Positions 8,160-18,598 of a stretch of 21,816 bases of DNA are shown here, in pieces (position 1 is the first letter of the stretch; each line of letters opens with the position of its first letter). The stretch covers positions 1 through 21,816 of the forward strand of contig NW_013654488.1 in NCBI RefSeq assembly GCF_000499385.1. Direction: 5' to 3'. The notes beneath the pieces were generated by a model. The model was not told where the DNA came from, searched no databases, and was given only the letters and a program-made list of their open reading frames with translations. Source of the DNA: Eimeria necatrix. Lineage: Eukaryota > Apicomplexa > Conoidasida > Eucoccidiorida > Eimeriidae. The translations under genes were made by a program, and so were the position numbers.

Positions 8160-9965
8160 AGGGAAAGCAGAGAAGTATTCCAACAGTCTCTTCTGGATAA
8201 GCGTCATATTCCTGGTTGTCATGATGCAAGCTCCCCTCCCGTGTAACTTGTTTTAGCGTCAGGGAGCTTGTGCATCTGCGTCCAGAATGCAAGGCTTTGT
8301 ATCGAAATTTTTCGCTTATATTTACTCGAAACAGCTAATGGGGAGTGCTTATCATTATATAGACTGTGCGTCTCATTGCACGCGAAAACGTCTCCGGGAT
8401 AACTTTCACTACAGTTAAACTTGCTCGCCAGAAGCAGGAATAGTTAAGGTTGGAGTTTAGTTTTTTTGTTCAGCGTGAAATGTGTGCAGTGTGCGCTCTG
8501 CTCTTTGAGACTCATGTGTAGATCCTTGTCCTGAAAGGCGCCAACTCTTCCTTTCATCAGAATCTTCTTAACAATAAAAAAAATAATGAAGTTTAGAACC
8601 TCGTCGGTTACATTCAAGGACATGCCGCTGGCCCTCTACATGAGATATCCAAAGTATAGGTATCAAGTAGTGCAAGGACGGAGGGGTTTTTCTGCGTGGA
8701 TCTGAAAGTCCGTGGGCCTTCTTGCTCCGTGAAAACAAAGATTGTACGGCCTATTTTAGGGATTTTTCACCGAATGTTATGCGAGTCAGGCGTTCTGGCA
8801 TAATAGCTATTGGCAACTGACGGTAACGTTGCATTGGTGCGCGTTACACAACATGATGGTGATGCACGCCGGCGCAGTGAGACCATACCTAAAGTTATGC
8901 TGCTCTTGTTAACGGTATCTTCGGGACGTGTTTACAGCTGAAAAGAAGAATATTGGATTTCCAAAGATTGTACGTTGTTTAGAACTGCTGGAAGCACGTG
9001 ACAGAACTGAGCGAATATCATACATATGCAGGAAATAGCATCTGGTTGTGCACCAGTAATTTCCGTTCATGGTAAGCTGAACAGGTGAATCCTGACTTGT
9101 TTACTTTACACATTTAAATAGTTAGTTCCTGCAGACATGCATTTGGCTATCCCCTGTGAACTCCCAATGTAGGAAGGCTCTTATAAGCAGGAAGGCTGTG
9201 CAGCTACCTAGACGTTTGTCTACATGCTCCCAGATTTGACAGGCCGCTTTCGGGGTGTGGCATGGATGACAGAACTGTGAACGTCTCAGGTTGAGCAGTG
9301 ACTAGCAGCTGATGTGTTACATGTATGTCATAACTGTGAATAGCATTCCATTGCGTGCTGCCAGTTTGTAAGCTAACTGCTCTTGAACAAGCTCAATTAT
9401 TTAGACGGTGGCCGACTAATGCAGTGCCGTGATATATGACACAGTGGTATGAGGAAACATAACCGTGGCTTTCCAAATACAACTCGTGGTTGGTGATGCA
9501 ATCAGTCAGGATAGTAAACTCGCCTCTTCTGGATTGCGAGCTAACAGCTAGTGGGCAGAAAATGCGAGCCAGTGTTTTTGACTGCAGCAGAGATGTGACA
9601 ATAAGAGGCTTGCCAACGACATGTCAATAGCTGCGCTATGAAATGTGGTGCCAATACTTCATTTTCTCACTCAGATGATGCACCATAGTCCTGGACGGCG
9701 GAAAGCAGTATTCTTCTAAAGCTCGTGAGCCTTCGTTCCGTAGGAATATTCCCCCTGCTTTGTACTGGCAGTTACTCTTTCCCGTTGAGTCGAGCATCCA
9801 ATAGCACACTAAGTTCAAAACCTGGCACGCGGCGTCTTAGCACAAAGTCTAGCTTCCGAACCTTCGAATGCACTGAGGGCATGTGAGCTAGAGCTATTAG
9901 AGATACTTTCACGGTGGTTTGCATAACGTGCGTGTAAAATGTTGTCTGGAGGGGTTTCTTTTGAG
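8160..9965. other. Long stretch without a supportable gene, possible intron
   Basis: If the exons at 7998 and 9966 belong together, this is a 1.8-kb intron starting GTATTT and ending TTTCTTTTGAG. AATAAA occurs at 8571 next to an A-run, so transcription could instead end there. A short direct repeat AGGAAGGCT (9171 and 9190) was noted. No ORF over 60 codons stands out on the plus strand. Confidence 0.4.
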
Positions 9966-10222
9966 CTTGGTTGCAACCTGCAAGCAGAAATGTGAACGAC
10001 AAGTGTACACGCACCAATTTCTTACAGGCTGTGAGATGCACAAAAAATTTATTGGCGGGGCAGAATTTAAAAATGATAAAGGAACTCGGCATCGCGTGTG
10101 ATGGTAGCTTCTATTGGCATAATGTTAACAGGATAACGGCAGTTGTTCATGCGCTTCGCGCATTAGGAAGTTTGAGCATCAGAATCGTGTTACTTATCAA
10201 AATATATTTTTTTAATGTCTAA
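9966..10222 (+). CDS. Candidate terminal exon with good codon periodicity
   Basis: A T-rich acceptor (GGGTTTCTTTTGAG, AG at 9964-9965) is followed by a frame of 84 codons plus two leading bases, ending at TAA 10220-10222. About 65% of first positions are purine, among the highest in the window. The translation includes VNDKCTRTNFLQAVRCTKNL, then GIACDGSFYWHNVNRITAVV, and closes with a hydrophobic segment IRIVLLIKIYFF. A hydrophobic C-terminus on a protein with a signal peptide (exon at 7998, phase-compatible) would suit a GPI-anchored or membrane-anchored surface protein, but this is inference. A second frame over 9919-10101 with several cysteines is a rival reading. Confidence 0.33.
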
Positions 10223-10454
10223 AAGCAGCTTCATTTGGGTCCAACACTGCATCGTTTTTTTTGAAAGTTTTTTCAGTTTCTCACCCTCGTGAACTGTGAT
10301 TGCTTTTTAGTCAAACTGTTCTTTATCGCGACATATAATGTGAGATAAACTGAGCATGTCTTGAAAGTAGGTAGCTACTCGCGACCAAAGTTTGTGCGTG
10401 AATACGCGCAGTCTTGCAAAGTTGTTATCTTTGCGATAAACGTTCCTGTTTCTT

Positions 10455-10476
10455 CGTGCAAAAAACTCTTTGCACG
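10455..10476. repeat. 8-bp perfect inverted repeat (hairpin)
   Basis: CGTGCAAA and TTTGCACG flank a six-base loop. It could fold in RNA. It is too short to call a terminator or regulatory element in a eukaryote. Confidence 0.55.
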
Positions 10477-11591
10477 TATGTCGGCTTCTTGTGCTTAGAT
10501 AATGGCAGTCTCCCAAGCTTCGTAAGTTTCAAGAGCGCCTAAGCATATATGTTATCGCGACAAATGGCGCCGCTCTGGAAGGTGCTGCTTTGAAGCTTGT
10601 TTACGTTCAAAGAACAACAACGTTGCTTTCGCTCAGAATGGCTTTCTACGTTTTGTATATCCACCAGAAGGACTGCTTTTACTGTAATTAAGTCGACTTA
10701 TAGGGCAATGAAGATAATGAAGATCGGTGTTATCTTTTATTCGCTGTGATTCTCAGATCGTGGGTAGATTTTCTGGTCGTTCGGAGTACCCTGCAGTCTG
10801 CATCTAGCACTGTTTTGTGATGCATTTTTGCAGATAAAATGCAGACAGAGTACCGCGGTTGTACTCTAGCTATGCCACATTTACGCTACACTTTTGTGTA
10901 TTTTCCAGTTTGTGAGTAGACTTCCTGATGAGCTTGCCCTTGAATTTGGCTGTGTCGAGTCCGAAGAGTGTTAGCTGCGTCAGTTATGTATGTCGCATCG
11001 AGGCTACACGAGGGCCCGAGAACAATATTATCTTCGTGCGCTCAAATGTCACAGGACTGGCGGCACTCGCTTGTTGTACGGTGGCACATTTTATGGGCCA
11101 CATCTCGACGCAGTTCTCCTAAGCACGCTTTTTCCTAACCTTGATTGCGTAAATTGAATGCTCGCTATGGAGATTGTAAATTACTGCATCCTGTAAGTTT
11201 ATTCTTTGATTGGAGTTTCTTAACAGTGCTGCCAAGGGCAGTCAATGCATCAGTTTTTTTCGGCATCGTTTTGTTTCTGCTGATTTGAAGTTTTATGGAG
11301 TCCATGGGATTTTCGCTCACGGGCTGCACAAAACAGCATATCTGATTTTTTCATTGCCATTATTTCCTAATTTGAACTAAATGGTGGTGGGCTCGTGCGT
11401 CGCTTGATCTTGAAAGTTACACGGTTGTCCATTACCAGTGACATATTCGATTTTGCTGCTCTCAAGCCACACCTCTCAAGAAAAGTTACTTCTTGGATAA
11501 CAGATTCTCTCTTATTTTGTCGGGAACAGGTGCCTTTGGCTGACATGATCGGCATGTTTTGTGTCTAAATGGTTTTGCTATCAATAACACC

Positions 11592-11906
11592 TTATCTGCT
11601 TTTGTCAAAAGCTGACACCCGCTCAAATACGTACCAGTTTAGACAATGCCACGAAAACGCCTCCACAAAAACAGTCCCGTATGCGGGACAAGTTTCGGGC
11701 TTATCGGAGATAGATATTTTCCTCAAATTTGGGAATAGTGCAGCAAATTTGCTGTCAGTAGGCACACTGTGACGGTATACATCGGCGGTACCACAGCGCC
11801 AACGGCGTAGCGTGTAAGTGCCATGGGGAGTTAAACCAAGACTGCACGCAGCACGGCATGATTCGTGAGCAGAAAACCTCCTTTTTTCTGTCATATCATT
11901 CACCAT
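11592..11906 (-). CDS. Hypothetical ORF, 104 codons, minus strand
   Basis: The frame runs from an ATG at 11906 to TAA at 11592-11594. The translation starts MVNDMTEKRRFSAHESC and is mixed hydrophilic with six cysteines. First positions are about 29% G and 55% purine, third positions slightly pyrimidine-rich. It sits in a local A/C-rich island (plus strand) within an otherwise G/T-rich domain. A 67-codon plus-strand frame (11569-11772) overlaps it and also reads plausibly, so the strand is undecided. Confidence 0.2.
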   Translation of the reverse strand: MVNDMTEKRRFSAHESCRAACSLGLTPHGTYTLRRWRCGTADVYRHSVPTDSKFAALFPNLRKISISDKPETCPAYGTVFVEAFSWHCLNWYVFERVSAFDKSR

Positions 11907-14558
11907 CGTGTATCAGGCGTCACTGACAGGCTCTTTCCGTTCATGATTCCGCGCAGTTCGTAAGCAATATGCTCGTGACTCGCAGGATGCAACTGTTTCT
12001 GGATCAGTACAAGCGAAACCTGCATTTCGTTGGACACGGGGTGCATACGCGTTTTTAAGGCAACGAGGACAGTACTCATGGGATCATTTGACTTTCGCGC
12101 AATGCAGTCAGCATTTCAAGGGTGAGCGGCATCTGGACCGCCAGATTGGCGGCAAAGGTTATCGGAGCTTCATCTCAGTGGATTTTTCAAAATTTGCCTG
12201 GACACAGAAAAGTGCACAGAACAATTGGCACGAACATATTGCGCTATTCGTGTCTTAATGACTCATCATTGTGTGTGCAAACGCTAAGAGTGCAGTAGAT
12301 GGATAGCTCAGATGCTCTTTGATGCCATTATTGTTTAAAGTAATTACAGACAGTAGCTCCATGGGCAAGTGAAACCACCCCATATTGCTAAAACTATAGG
12401 CGCGCAAGAGAGCGTGAGCAAAGTAAAGCTTTCGTCAAAGTTAGAGGACAGGTAGACACTGCGCTGGAAAGGCCCTGCGTGCTGCAAGGATGCGGTGCTC
12501 CAGTTTCTCATCATTTTTGGGTCTGCATATCGATTTTGCGATTCCCCTGCCTTGTTACACTGCAGAATTTGCTGCTGTGCAGATGCACTTCTGAGTACAT
12601 TGTTTTAGTGCCACTGTGACTGCACGCCGCACATCGTTGGCGGAGAGTGCGATTCCACATTCGCTCACACCTACGCCAAAAGTCTGCACTGCAGAATTCT
12701 TTCGCGACTGTCACTATGCAGGTACTGCTTTGGGCGCCTCCATAAGCGACAAGAATTCAACTCACGAGCGGTCTTGGGGTACCCAGTTTAGCAGAAACGT
12801 ACAGTTGTATTTTTTCGCATGCAGAGCAGCCCCCGCAGTTTCCGTCGACGCTGGGAATGGTACAGTCGGCATAACATGAGCCTTCCTAGCTAGTGATCAC
12901 GATGTTTCGGTCTCATCGCGTGCGTTTTGTGTAAGCGTGCAGACACGCATCAACAATGTATTGATTGAAACCTGGCGATACTTTGAGATGCAGTTTTTTT
13001 TTCAGCATGCGCAAGCTTCAAGAAAAAAAGCGCCTTACACTGCGCAAAACAGCGTTAGCTGCGTGCCACTGTGGTCGCATGCAGCGTATGATTAAGAAGG
13101 GATGTATCTGCTTACTCTTCATGTCCGAGCATTTGCGTAACAACGTGCTGCTCGCGAAACTTGCACGCACGCTGAGAAATTTTCGCATTGGATGTGCTTT
13201 GAGGCATCTAAGCCAGCGTAGGCACATTCGGTTTTTTTGCTATGCCATTCTCACAGTTTGTCCTGACACATTTACCTGCACAGAGTCCACAGCATGAATT
13301 ATTCGAGGAAGCTACTACGTTTCATTGGTCTTGTTGCATATTTTGTCAGTATTTGACGTGTTCTTATAGCCAAGAACAGCGAACAAAGAGAACGCTCCAA
13401 TTGACGCCTGAAAATATAGACGTGCAACGTACGTGCGAGCATAGTACACCGTGCTGTTAATGTAAGGCGTTTGGTAAGAGACTATCTCTTCGACATATCT
13501 GTTTGGTTGGCATGCGTGGTGAACGAACGGGTCGCAGCACTGCAGCGTTTTTTGTTGCACTGGTCCTACATCTTGATCGTTTGGATTGCTCCCCCGAGCT
13601 GGGCATTTGAAGTCTGCTAGGGAGCTGGTGCGCATTCATGTACATTGTCCAAATGCCATTGTGCCTTTTCTCATTCGCTCACTTCAAAAGTATGATTCTG
13701 CAAAGCACATCTGCTTGCTGTTCCTGCTGTGTGGAGGCTAATCGCGCAGCTTGTGCGCATATTGAGAAATTTTCACACAAAGCCTTTTTAGGCATCTGGG
13801 CCATCGCACATTTTACTTGAGTTTGCTCTCTGTGTAGTACTATCGTCTTGTCTTGTAATTGAAAACCGTATAGGCTTTAGCGTATGCACGCTTTGGGGGA
13901 AATGCCACGCATTTTGAGGCTCAATGCATGCGCATCTTGTAGACGACTGTCAAAAATTCAGTCAGGAGAAACGTCATAGCACTAAACGGTCCCGTCAGTG
14001 ATACACCTGAATCAGGCTTTTGCATAAACTGGCTTCGGAGGCACACGCAAGGCGCCACATAGTTTCGGAAAGCAAGCAAGCATTACCCCAGTATTAATGC
14101 CTTACTGGGCTCTTGAATTGTGCTGCTTCACTAATTGTTACTCCTGTACATTGCCTTGATGCTCCTGTGACTGCATGCCGCAAATCATTCAGAGAGTTCG
14201 TTTGCTTATTATCTTGGTCGTACTTTAAAGCTCTGCGCAGCAAGTCTGCTTGCTGCTATTGCTGTGCTGAGACTGTGCATCGTGTGCACGCTGGGAAGGC
14301 TACAGTGCTTATTTAGGCTCAAAGCGTGCGAGTTGTGTAGGCGAAGGTCAGAAATGCAGTGAGTAGAACGGTCATATAGTGCCATGTGGTCCGGTCGGTG
14401 ATTCACATTTTTGCATGAGCTCGCTCTTGGGAAACGCAGAACGCGCCGCATAGCTTTGGTTAGCATAGACATACACTTGTGCGTGGACAGAGTACAGAAT
14501 CTCTTTAGCTTTGGGTACTCGATAGGCAGGCGCCTGTTGGACAATCTCTTGGTTTGAG

Positions 14559-15099
14559 CATGCCTTTTGGGGAAGTCTCAGAACTGCAATTTCTCCTTAT
14601 ATGCTGGTCGTGCATCTTGATTATTTCAAGATTTGTGTCTTGCTGGGTCCTCGGATTATGCTGCTGCACTCTAATTCTTACTCGTGTACATTGCCCTGAT
14701 GCTCCACTGACTGTATGCCGCACATCATTTAAAGGGAGTGCGTTTGCTTATCCGTTCGGTCGTACTTTAAAGCTCTGCACAGCATCTGCATGCTGCTATT
14801 GCTGTGCTGAGACTGTGCATCGTGTGCACGCTGGGAAGGCTACAGTGCTTATTTAGGCTCAAAGCGTGCGAGTTGTGTAGGCGAAGGTCAGAAATGCAGT
14901 GGGTAGAAGTGTATGACCCTTGCCATGCGATCCGGTCGGTAATTCACATTTTTGCGTGAGCTCGCTCTTGGGGAACACAGAACGCGCCGCATAGCTTTGG
15001 TAAGCATAGACATACACTTGTGCGTGGACAGAGTACAGAATCTCTTTAGCTTTGGGTACAGAGTCGGCAGGCGCCTGTTGGACAATCTCTTGGTTTGAG
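14559..15099 (+). repeat. Complete young repeat unit (541 bp)
   Basis: This unit starts CATGCCTTTTGGGG and ends GGTTTGAG just before the next identical start at 15100. The following unit differs at only one base over its first 100 or so. Its second half is almost identical to the second half of the preceding unit (14265-14558), while the first half differs, which suggests duplication with conversion. Confidence 0.9.
14560..14856 (+). CDS. Repeat-borne ORF, 98 codons, hydrophobic N-terminus
   Basis: An ATG at the unit start opens a frame beginning MPFGEVSELQFLLICW, followed by a long hydrophobic stretch and a cysteine-rich tail (SACCYCCAE), with TAG at 14854-14856. The hydrophobic part could be a membrane segment but may only reflect T-rich DNA. 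Differences from the next copy are mostly non-synonymous in this frame, so I see no sign of selection. It is more likely non-coding than coding. Confidence 0.13.
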   Translation: MPFGEVSELQFLLICWSCILIISRFVSCWVLGLCCCTLILTRVHCPDAPLTVCRTSFKGSAFAYPFGRTLKLCTASACCYCCAETVHRVHAGKATVLI

Positions 15100-15100
15100 C

Positions 15101-15748
15101 ATGCCTTTTGGGGAAGTCTCAGTACTGCAATTTCTCCTTATATGCTGGTCGTGCATCTTGATTATTTCAAGATTTGTGTCTTGCTGGGTCCTCGGATTAT
15201 GCTGCTACACTCTAATTCTTATTCGTGTACATTGCCCTGATGCTCCGCTGACTGTATGCCGCATATCATTTACAGGCAGTGCGTTTGCTTATTTGCTCGG
15301 TCGTACTTCAAAACTCTGCGCAGCAAGTCTGCTTTCTGCTATTGCTGTGCTGAGACTGCGCATCGTGTACACGCTGGGAAGGCTGCAGTGCTCTTTTAGG
15401 TTTAAAGCGTGCGAGTTGTGTAGGCGAAGGTCAGAAATGCAGTGGGTAGAAGTGTATGACCCTTGCCATGCGATCCGGTCTTTGTGTGAGCTGTCTTGTG
15501 GGGGACACAAAGCGTGCCACATAGCTTTGGTAAGCATAGACGTACACTTGTGCGTGGGCAGAGTGCAGAATCTTTTTCGCCTTGGGTACTTGGTAGGCAG
15601 GCGCCTGTTGATGAACAGAGCGCAGGAGTGTGTTAATGTTGGGCGTCTGTTGAGCGGGTGCCTGTTAGGGCACTTTGACGGCAGTGCAGGTACTAGCTTT
15701 TGCTTCGCCGTAGTTGCTCATAGCTCAAGCTGTTGCAGATTCTTGTAA
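15101..15748 (+). CDS. Longest ORF of the window, within the last repeat unit (215 codons)
   Basis: The frame starts at the ATG at 15101, the same position in the unit as the previous ORF, and continues through the unit and beyond it to TAA 15746-15748. It shares its first 70 or so residues with the 14560 ORF and then stays open because of small indels and the 13-base deletion near 15480. The product would be leucine- and cysteine-rich with an N-terminal hydrophobic segment. Because its length depends on recent indels in a repeat, I think it is probably fortuitous. Confidence 0.17.
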   Translation: MPFGEVSVLQFLLICWSCILIISRFVSCWVLGLCCYTLILIRVHCPDAPLTVCRISFTGSAFAYLLGRTSKLCAASLLSAIAVLRLRIVYTLGRLQCSFRFKACELCRRRSEMQWVEVYDPCHAIRSLCELSCGGHKACHIALVSIDVHLCVGRVQNLFRLGYLVGRRLLMNRAQECVNVGRLLSGCLLGHFDGSAGTSFCFAVVAHSSSCCRFL

Positions 15749-16025
15749 CGTGCAGCGGAACGGGGTGTAATATTTGATCTCCTAACATTCCCCACTCAGC
15801 ATAGAGGCATGCTATTCGTTCTCCTTCGGTATTTAGCTGGTTTTAAGTGTACGCGCCACTATTGCACATGATAATGATTTTTACGCGGACAGCCACTGCT
15901 TAAATATTTCAAAGGCATGCGATTCGCTTTTGGCTTCCAGGGAGGTTGGCGTGTGGTTACTTTCGCAGGACGAAGAAAATTTATAGTTACCTGGATGTTT
16001 GCCGTTTTGGCCCCCCTAATGTTAG

Positions 16026-16205
16026 CATGTGAAAAGCAGCGGACTTTTTGCGGCATTGGTGCCTGAAGAAAATCTTGAAGAAGGTACACAAGCTTATTGC
16101 CGAAATATGCCCAGTGTAAGCTATTTGGAATTTCAGAAGTGGATATCGCCTTATATTGTGGGCTTTGAGAAATCTTGGCCTAGGAGAGCTTCCACCGTCA
16201 AGTAG
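16026..16205 (+). CDS. Candidate last exon of a plus-strand gene
   Basis: A pyrimidine run with branch-like CTAATG and TTAG (acceptor at 16024-16025) opens a frame of 59 codons to TAG at 16203-16205. The translation includes GLFAALVPEENLEEGTQAYC and SYLEFQKWISPYIVGFEKSW. First positions are about 59% purine and 36% G. After the TAG the same frame is open for another 96 codons to 16493, ending ETSRLYPVSR, and a rival frame (16156-16443) is also open, so the 3' structure is unclear. The base skew of the plus strand fades just here, as expected for the end of a transcription unit. The product is unknown. Confidence 0.35.
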   Translation, partial: HVKSSGLFAALVPEENLEEGTQAYCRNMPSVSYLEFQKWISPYIVGFEKSWPRRASTVK

Positions 16206-16496
16206 CGCGTCACTCGCCCATCATGCAGCAAGCGATTGGTGGCCTCACGTTGTGAGTGCCTTCAGCGGAGAAATGTTCGACCAGGGGTGCAGTTATCGTT
16301 GCTCTCCCGTGACAGAGTCGGCTGTCGCTGTTTACTTCGCGTTCTCGAAAACGTGCCAGTGGACTTCGCCTGCTCGCGCGTTCATAGGTCCCATAGGCTT
16401 TGCATTTGCAAAAGCGCTCCAGTTAGCTTTCATAATGCAGTAGATTTCCAGAATCTTAATGAGACATCCAGATTGTATCCAGTGAGTCGCTAGAAG

Positions 16497-18227
16497 CAAG
16501 CCACCAAATTAATGACCTAATATGTCAGGTACGTTCACCACTCTACCAGTGGGGCGATATAAACTTTCGGCTTACAGCTACCTCGTTCAAATGCCAACCC
16601 AAAAAATACACTATGCTTCGCATGGTGATGCTATTTAATTTTCTCAGTTGCCGAATTTTGCGTATATACGTTTGTCGAAAGTCGTAGAGGAGCTGTAAAA
16701 GCTGTTCGTACTAATGAGGTGGCGCAGAATGCTGCATGCACCTAGGTAGTGAAGGACACGTTGGTTTGTTGCAGGTCCGACACGCAGGGGACTATACATG
16801 CTTCACCTAGCGCCTAATGGATTGAGTTTGAGTTCAGCAGCTGCTTAAGTCGTCGACAGGCGCTTAGACAAAATCTAACTCATCAGCGCATAGCAACGCA
16901 GTTACATAGGATGAGGCTACAGTGGGTCACCTGCTGCTTCTTGGCCGCACAGTGAAGCGTGCTGCATTTATGAGGCACATTTTTTCCTGCGATCCTAGTA
17001 TGCGTCACTGCGTCTTACCAGATTGCAGAGTAACCCCGTAGAGTGGCGAAATTACAGGAGAAAAGTTCATCCAACCTAGATGCAACTCGTCGAAGTGAGA
17101 AATCAAAATTGCATACCATCCGCATTTCGAGAATGTGCTGACACCATCTTCGTTTGACAGCTGTCCCTGCGGGTGGCAGTATCGTTGCCTTCGGCATCTC
17201 CTATGATAGCTTCTCGTATCAAAGGGTGTTAACATTCCTGAGGTGTATGGCCGAATTCCAGAGGCACTGCTCTTTAACATTTAGCACAACAGCACCTGAA
17301 GTATAACGCAAAGCGTTTATATACGGCGAACAGCGGCGTTCAAGTTGGATCAAGATTTACCACGTGACGACAACATAACGGGGAAGTCGAGGGTTCAAGT
17401 CTTTCAACGTGTATGTGTGAATTAAGCATTCTACTTGGAACGTACACTGATTTGAACAAATTACAAGCACCATTGGAGATGGCTTTTTCTCGAACCTTTC
17501 CCTGGCTTTCTCCCTTCGTTTTTTCTGTGCACTTAAAAATCATGGGCAGCTTGGTTTTCTACACGTATTGACATGATTGCCATAGGAGGGAGGACCCGTG
17601 TGAATTCTATTTTACACTGGATGTAGTTATGTTAACGCAGGGTGACCTTCGATCTCCACGAATTTTAGGTGCTATAGCATCATTAACTGAATGCAACTGC
17701 TAACCAAGTGCTTTCTCCACATAAACTGATATCTCATGACGTTGAATTGTCGCATTTTTGGCATTCCTTGTAAGTAGTGGTGGCCATGAACTGAGCACGT
17801 TTTCGGATGCACAGGAATTTTTGAGGAAGCGTGACCCCATTTCAAGAAGCAGCGTCTTCCAAAGCTCACAACTTCACGACTACTTTATTGAATGGTGATG
17901 TTTCGTCGAAGTACAATGCTAAGTTATGAATGAACCCTGCGCGCAGTTGTAGTTCATTCACGTTTTATGAAGTAGTCCTTCCATCCAGCTGATGATTCGT
18001 GCTATCTACATTGTATAGCGTTTTCTTCCCAACTTTGGAATATTACACAATTTTACAACTTCAGCGCACGCCACTTATTATGAACTAGTGAACTATCGAT
18101 TCGTTGCTGCTTGTGTGGACGCGTGATCAAGGGCTGATACGCATTCATATAAAGGTCTGGACACTTTACACATTACAAATAACTCAGTAGTCATAACAGT
18201 GATTAGTGCGTTTCAAAATAACTCAGC
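16497..18227. other. Apparent intergenic stretch between skew domains
   Basis: No plus- or minus-strand frame here has convincing codon pattern; the longest is 91 codons on the minus strand (17005-17280). Base composition is roughly strand-balanced. A pol III B-box-like word (GGGTTCAAGTC near 17393) has no matching tRNA fold. The stretch lies between the G/T-rich and A/C-rich domains. Confidence 0.45.
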
Positions 18228-18598
18228 AGACACCGGCGGCGTACAACCAAAACATCTAAGGGGCATCGAAACCATGGCTCATTAATGGGCTCCCCTGCAT
18301 TCTCAATAAGCTGTTCTGCTGAGCTCTTCGTGAAGTTTTCCACTTTCGTGGATGGTGAACTAAGTCGGCTACATGCTAGTATCGACTTCTCTGCTCTTCG
18401 CTCGGGTCCGGACTGCACAAGTGCTCCCTTTTTAGACCGTTTCTCGTATGTCTCTTTTGCTTTCGACTGTGGCGATGCTTGGCTTCCTTTCTGGCTAATT
18501 CGTAGCTGCACCGAACGAACTCTTCTAATCCTGTGCAAGCTCGGCCTTAAGTTCTGGTACGAGACCCTGCTTAAGACTCTTTTCGACACTTCGTTCCA
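18203..18598 (-). CDS. Minus-strand open segment opposite the 207-codon ORF
   Basis: The minus strand here is purine-rich, as mRNA-sense exons usually are. It is open for about 131 codons in one frame, including SQKGSQASPQSKAKETYEK. Two other minus frames also give long hydrophilic stretches between 18203 and 18900 (for example LRVYALQDKFQSIEAGA near 18650-18720), separated by stops. A spliced 3' end of a minus-strand gene with short introns, or a decayed gene, would explain this. Splice borders cannot be fixed by eye. Confidence 0.25.
   Translation of the reverse strand, partial: WNEVSKRVLSRVSYQNLRPSLHRIRRVRSVQLRISQKGSQASPQSKAKETYEKRSKKGALVQSGPERRAEKSILACSRLSSPSTKVENFTKSSAEQLIENAGEPINEPWFRCPLDVLVVRRRCLLSYFETH

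Larger units (their letters stand above)
10223..12589. other. Mostly empty stretch with a few splice-like signals
   Basis: Plus-strand frames here are short. A good acceptor (TTCTTGTGCTTAG, ending 10498) is followed after 23 bases by GTAAGT, which would define a tiny exon. A GTAAGT at 11814 follows an arginine-rich open stretch. A 64-codon frame at 10928-11122 has nothing recognisable. Apart from the hairpin at 10455 and the minus-strand ORF at 11592, I see nothing that supports a gene. Confidence 0.4.
12590..15620 (+). repeat. Array of six related units, about 450-590 bp apart, graded divergence
   Basis: Units are anchored by GTACATTG at 12595, 13640, 14146, 14686 and 15227. A sixth, older unit near 13052 is anchored by a GCATGC-containing word 25 bases downstream of the expected site. 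The last three units are 540 and 541 bp apart and nearly identical over long tracts. The unit at 13640 is clearly diverged and carries extra sequence. The two at 12595 and about 13052 are recognisable only in patches (for example CGCACGCTGAGAAATTTTC and CGACGCTGGGAATGGTACAG against the young CACGCTGGGAAGGCTACAG). The final unit has a 13-base deletion after GATCCGGTC. Confidence 0.85.

Noticed and set aside
12590..15620. Transposon or retroelement origin of the array
   Set aside because: No reverse transcriptase, transposase, terminal inverted repeats, target-site duplication or poly-A tail was seen at unit borders. A plain tandem repeat is all the sequence supports.
12590..15620. CRISPR array
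   Set aside because: Units are about 500 bp with continuous similarity, not short repeats with unique spacers, and the DNA is eukaryotic.
16500..16570. tRNA-like D-arm on the minus strand (CCAC, TGGTAGA, GTGG)
   Set aside because: There is no T arm, and the anticodon stem pairs only four bases with a wrong loop.
17340..17410. tRNA gene or tRNA-derived SINE suggested by GGGTTCAAGTC
   Set aside because: No A box at the right distance, no acceptor stem and no cloverleaf could be drawn. A single B-box-like word is expected by chance.
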